Positions 5,384-7,886 of a stretch of 7,886 bases of DNA are shown here, one piece after another; the first letter of the stretch is position 1, and each line of letters starts with the position of its first letter. The notes under the pieces were generated by a model. It saw only the letters and a list, made by a program, of their open reading frames with translations. It made no database searches and had not been told where the DNA came from. Source of the stretch: Planctomycetota bacterium (GTDB taxonomy: Bacteria > Planctomycetota > Phycisphaerae > UBA1845 > Fen-1342); contig JAUWXH010000072.1 of NCBI GenBank assembly GCA_030616465.1, positions 1-7,886 of the forward strand, in the 5' to 3' direction. Position numbers and translations under genes: made by a program.

Positions 5384-6088
5384 ATGAGAGCACTGCTGTG
5401 GATCGCGGCGGTAATTGCTGCATGTTGCCTGGGATCGTCGGCGAGCGCGGATGCCCCGCTGGTCTATTGCGTGGGCAGCGCCTGCGGCGGCGACGGGCCG
5501 ACGGCCTTCGCCTATGAGGTGGATTCGGCCAGTTACCCGATGATGGAGTTCCGGGTGGGAACGAACGACCGCGACCCGGAAAGCTACACCAACGTACTGA
5601 CGCCCGAGGGCTGGAACTTCGCCGTCGAGGAGCATTGGATGCAACATGCCCACGGCGCGTACACGCCGCACGGAGAGCTCTCGCCCGGCCCGTGCTGGTG
5701 CCTGACGCGGGGCAGCGTGCACTGGTGGACGGACGACCCGGCTCATGCGGTGGAGTTCTTCACGTTTGGCTTCGACCATGAGTGGCCTTGCGAGGACGTC
5801 GCGTGGGAGCTGCTGAGCCGGCGGGAGGGGCCGCCGCCGGAGTACTACGAATTCCAGGAGGGCTGGGACTCGCCGGTCGGCGTGGGCATGGGCCCGTTGC
5901 ACGGTCCCTCAGGCCCGTACGGCGACCTCAACTATGACAAGTGCGTCGATCAGATTGACCTGGGCATCCTGCTGTCCGACTGGGGTTGCGACAGTGGGTC
6001 GTGCGCTGGGGACGTGGACCACGACGGCGACACCGACCACGCCGACCTGGGGCTCCTGCTGGCCCACTGGGGCGAGGGCTGCCCGTAG
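5384..6088 (+). CDS. Secreted protein with half-swapped dockerin-like C-terminus (234 aa)
   Basis: AAGGAG ends 7 nt before the ATG at 5384; an in-frame GTG at 5324 would fall almost on the predicted transcription start and is rejected. Residues 1-22 are a signal peptide (cleavage after ASA); IAAC at 11-14 resembles a lipobox but is too near the N-terminus to be convincing. Residues about 24-178 form a domain I cannot assign to a named function, rich in Trp, His, Cys and Pro, with FAYEVDSASYPMMEFRVGTN, SPGPCWCLTRGSVHWWTDDP, FFTFGFDHEWPCEDV and GPPPEYYEF as its most family-like stretches. It looks beta-rich and contains two close cysteines (CWC). Residues 180-234 are two EF-hand loops, DLNYDKCVDQID and DVDHDGDTDHAD, each followed by a LL-W helix. 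The halves are in the opposite order to the two neighbouring dockerin proteins. Likely extracellular; partner unknown. Confidence 0.85.
   Translation: MRALLWIAAVIAACCLGSSASADAPLVYCVGSACGGDGPTAFAYEVDSASYPMMEFRVGTNDRDPESYTNVLTPEGWNFAVEEHWMQHAHGAYTPHGELSPGPCWCLTRGSVHWWTDDPAHAVEFFTFGFDHEWPCEDVAWELLSRREGPPPEYYEFQEGWDSPVGVGMGPLHGPSGPYGDLNYDKCVDQIDLGILLSDWGCDSGSCAGDVDHDGDTDHADLGLLLAHWGEGCP
5921..6085 (+). repeat. Dockerin module copy C, halves in opposite order
   Basis: The first half (residues 180-202, ending DLGILLSDWGC) matches the second half of copies A and B (DLGILLADWGC). The second half (residues 207-229, CAGDVDHDGDTDHADLGLLL then AHW) matches their first half (CVGD-DGDGDTD-SDLG-LL-AW). A short DSGS linker replaces the long CTHEGD-NWNP linker of A and B. 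Confidence 0.8.
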
Positions 6089-6146
6089 TGTGGCGGCGCT
6101 CAGAGGGCCTGCCCTGGAACTAGACGTGCACGGGCTGCAAAAGCGC

Positions 6147-6176
6147 TTGACGTTCGGCCTGCCGCTCTGCTAGCGT
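6147..6176 (+). promoter_or_regulatory. Candidate promoter for the 6232 lipoprotein gene
   Basis: TTGACG (6147-6152, 5 of 6 to consensus) is followed 18 nt later by TAGCGT (6171-6176), a poor -10 hexamer preceded by an extended TGC. The start of transcription would be near 6183, with a leader of about 49 nt. The gap 6089-6231 shows no clear terminator for the preceding gene. Confidence 0.45.
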
Positions 6177-6231
6177 GGTAGATAGAGAGGGTCCGATTGT
6201 GCCGGCCCTGTGTTTCATGAAGGAGGCGGTC

Positions 6232-6948
6232 ATGGTGTTTCGCCGCTTAACGCTCGCGCTCGCCATTTGCGCGTGCTGTCTCACCGCGTGCCAATCGAGT
6301 CAACCATGTAATCCGCCGCCGGACGCGCCGACCGAGGCCCGTGCCGGCGAAGACACGGCTCCACCGTCGCACTACCGGGCGGAGCTGCTGCGCCAGGCGA
6401 TGCGCGGTCTGCGCTACGACAGCGGGCGGGTCGAGATTGACGAGCCGGTCGCCGCCACGGTCGCCGAGCGGGGAACGCTCGAGCAGGCCATGGCCGAGTA
6501 CGAGCGTGGCCAGGAACTGCTGCGGCAAAACAGGCGCATTCAGGCCATCGAGGCGCATACCCGGGCGGTCCTGATCGCGCCGGAGGCGGCCGTGCTGTAC
6601 GAAGGCTTGGGCACGGCGTTGTTGGCCAAGCAAAAGGGGCCGGAGGCGATCGCCGCCCATCGGTCGGCGTTGGTTATCGACCCAGACTCGGTGACGGGGC
6701 GTTTCAATCTGGCCCAGGCGTTGCAGCGGGCGGGCCGGTTCGACGAAGCGGTTGACACGCTGAACGGGGTGCTTGGTCTCGAGCCCGACCACGCCGACGC
6801 ACACGCCCGGTTGGCCATTTTGCTGTACTACCTCCAGCGTGACGCCGAGGCCTGGGTGCACGTGCACAGGGCCGAGTCGTTGGGGGCCACGGTTCCGCCG
6901 CAGTTTCGCGAGCTGCTGGCGCGGCGTACGCCTGAGCCGGTTGATTAG
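6232..6948 (+). CDS. TPR-repeat lipoprotein (238 aa)
   Basis: AAGGAGG ends 5 nt before the ATG at 6232, and the start gives a textbook lipoprotein signal: RR at 4-5, hydrophobic stretch, then lipobox LTAC with Cys20 as the lipidation site. A Ser at position +2 (CQSS) would favour release to the outer membrane under the E. coli rule, which may not hold here. After a Pro/Ala-rich linker (about 21-50), residues about 82-230 are four tetratricopeptide units: TLEQAMAEYERGQELL..., VLYEGLGTALLAKQKGPEAI..., TGRFNLAQALQRAGRFDEAV... and a diverged DAHARLAILLYYLQRDAEAW... with His-rich VHVHRAE. TPR domains are protein-binding scaffolds; the partner is not evident. The gene has its own candidate promoter. 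The next gene starts 100 nt downstream with no terminator between, so read-through is possible. Confidence 0.92.
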   Translation: MVFRRLTLALAICACCLTACQSSQPCNPPPDAPTEARAGEDTAPPSHYRAELLRQAMRGLRYDSGRVEIDEPVAATVAERGTLEQAMAEYERGQELLRQNRRIQAIEAHTRAVLIAPEAAVLYEGLGTALLAKQKGPEAIAAHRSALVIDPDSVTGRFNLAQALQRAGRFDEAVDTLNGVLGLEPDHADAHARLAILLYYLQRDAEAWVHVHRAESLGATVPPQFRELLARRTPEPVD

Positions 6949-7048
6949 ACGGACTTCGAGTGCGGGTCCGGCAGGGCGGTAGGTACCGTGACCGGGCAAG
7001 AGCTCGCCGCCCGAGGCCTGGCCGCATTTGTCAGAAGAGAGGTTTGAA

Positions 7049-7886
7049 ATGAGCCGGAGCGTATCTAATTCGTTCGGTTTGCGTGGCGTTTTGGGTTTGG
7101 CTGTGGCGGGTGTTCTGCTGGCCGGCGTCGCCAGCGCGCAGCCGCTGGTCGGGCCGCAAATCCGGATCGACACCGACGGCGGGACGTTTGCCGCCAACGA
7201 GACGACACTTTCCTCCACCGACCTGTACCCGTCGGAGGTGGTGGCTGGGTGGAACGATTACCGCGACGGCCCGGGCACGGTGCGCGTCGGGGTGGCGCTC
7301 AGTCTCGACGGCGGCCGAACCTGGAACGACTTTCTGTTGCGGCCTCCGCCGCCGTACCGGGCCTATGTCGAAGGCGACCCGATGACGGTGGTCGACCCAC
7401 GCACCGGCACCGCCTGGGCCGGCGGGATCGCCTTCGCCGGCAACGGCGGCGTCTTCGTCGCCCGCAAGGATCCCGGCAGTGACACCTTCCAGCCGGCGGT
7501 CATGGCCCGCGTCACCGGCGGCGCCGACAAAGGCTGGATGGCTGCCGGCCGAGCCCACGACGACCCCGATACTACTCGCGTCTATACCGCCTACAACCAA
7601 GGCATGCTCATCTCGACCGACATGGGCTCGACTTGGTCCCCGCCCCAGTACATCGGATACGGCGGCCGATACCTGCCGCGTGTCGGTTCCAGCGGCCAGG
7701 TGTACGTGACCTATTGGGATTGGGGGAATGGTGTGATGCTGGCGCGCAGCTTCAACGGCGGCCTCCACTACGAGACCATCCGCATCGCCACCCGTATGCA
7801 CGTCTGGAACATGTACAACCCGCCCACCCCCGGCACATTCCGCCTGCCGTTCATGGTCTATCTGGCTGTCGATCCCAACAGCGGCA
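7049..7886 (+). CDS. Secreted Asp-box (BNR) beta-propeller protein, partial
   Basis: The reading frame from the ATG at 7049 is open to the right edge (279 codons). GAGAGG ends 6 nt before the start. Residues 1-30 are a signal peptide (cleavage after ASA, mature start QPLVGPQIRI). Three Asp-box motifs lie at residues 85-92 (SLDGGRTW), 189-196 (STDMGSTW) and, degenerate, 234-241 (SFNGGLHY). Between them are blade-like segments such as EVVAGWNDYRDG, DPMTVVDPRTGTAWAGG, RVYTAYNQG and VYVTYWDWG. Known of the family: Asp-boxes mark turns in the blades of sialidase-type six-bladed propellers and related non-enzymatic propellers. I do not see the sialidase RIP motif near the N-terminus, so sialidase activity cannot be claimed. 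About three or four blades are in the window; a dockerin at the missing C-terminus would fit the neighbourhood but is a guess. Confidence 0.85.
   Translation, partial: MSRSVSNSFGLRGVLGLAVAGVLLAGVASAQPLVGPQIRIDTDGGTFAANETTLSSTDLYPSEVVAGWNDYRDGPGTVRVGVALSLDGGRTWNDFLLRPPPPYRAYVEGDPMTVVDPRTGTAWAGGIAFAGNGGVFVARKDPGSDTFQPAVMARVTGGADKGWMAAGRAHDDPDTTRVYTAYNQGMLISTDMGSTWSPPQYIGYGGRYLPRVGSSGQVYVTYWDWGNGVMLARSFNGGLHYETIRIATRMHVWNMYNPPTPGTFRLPFMVYLAVDPNSG

Noticed and set aside
5394..5425. Lipobox-like IAAC in the 5384 protein
   Set aside because: Cys14 would leave too short a signal sequence; a signal-peptidase I site after ASA at residue 22 fits better.
5126..5902. Minus-strand open frame of 258 codons across the terminator and the 5384 gene
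   Set aside because: It crosses a terminator and a perfect TATAAT promoter of the opposite strand and shows no domain.
1670..6129. Shared 9-mer TAGACGTGC at 1670 and 6121, each upstream of a secreted-protein gene
   Set aside because: Many 9-mer matches are expected by chance in nearly 8 kb, and the positions relative to the candidate promoters differ.
6247..7218. Minus-strand open frame of 323 codons across the TPR lipoprotein and the next start
   Set aside because: It spans two genes with clear signal peptides and ribosome-binding sites on the other strand; its composition is that of a shadow frame.
7031..7801. Minus-strand open frame of 256 codons opposite the propeller gene
   Set aside because: The plus-strand frame has a signal peptide and Asp-box motifs; the antisense frame has no recognisable feature.

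Overview
The window is high-GC bacterial DNA whose gene content points to a planctomycete, most likely of the Phycisphaerae type. The reasons are several secreted proteins ending in Asp/Gly-rich dockerin-like EF-hand pairs with a Trp-Gly-Cys signature, a tail-fibre-like secreted protein with repeated VGIGT motifs, and a short secreted protein of the DGGG/GTIGQPDAG/GGFW type. This taxonomic reading rests on remembered family patterns, not on a search.

Layout. Positions 1-1074 (minus strand) hold an ECF sigma factor and, 6 nt downstream, its probable membrane-bound zinc-finger anti-sigma factor, which runs off the left edge. Divergent from these is smpB (1147-1614, plus), the ribosome-rescue partner of tmRNA, which appears to be leaderless or nearly so. 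From 1809 to the right edge all genes lie on the plus strand and all encode exported proteins: a 582-residue tail-fibre-like protein (1809-3557); a 151-residue secreted dockerin protein overlapping it by one base (3557-4012); a 289-residue secreted dockerin protein (4211-5080) followed by a good intrinsic terminator; a 234-residue secreted protein with a rearranged dockerin (5384-6088); a 238-residue TPR lipoprotein (6232-6948); and a partial secreted Asp-box beta-propeller protein (7049 onward).

How it fits together. The sigma/anti-sigma pair is a signalling module with no visible target. The plus-strand genes look like a set of separately promoted envelope or extracellular proteins rather than one pathway. 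The only tight coupling is the TAATG overlap at 3557. Three neighbouring genes carry related dockerin-like modules. Two are nearly identical over 60 residues, and their similarity continues past the stop codons. The third has the two EF-hand halves in the opposite order. The intergenic stretch 4013-4210 contains a REP-like set of nested and competing inverted repeats.

I saw no tRNA, rRNA, CRISPR array, transposase or cohesin gene. The most unusual items are the half-swapped dockerin, the duplicated dockerin with its 3' flank, the strict 12/14-residue alternating repeat in the tail-fibre-like protein, and the inverted repeats at 4054-4130.
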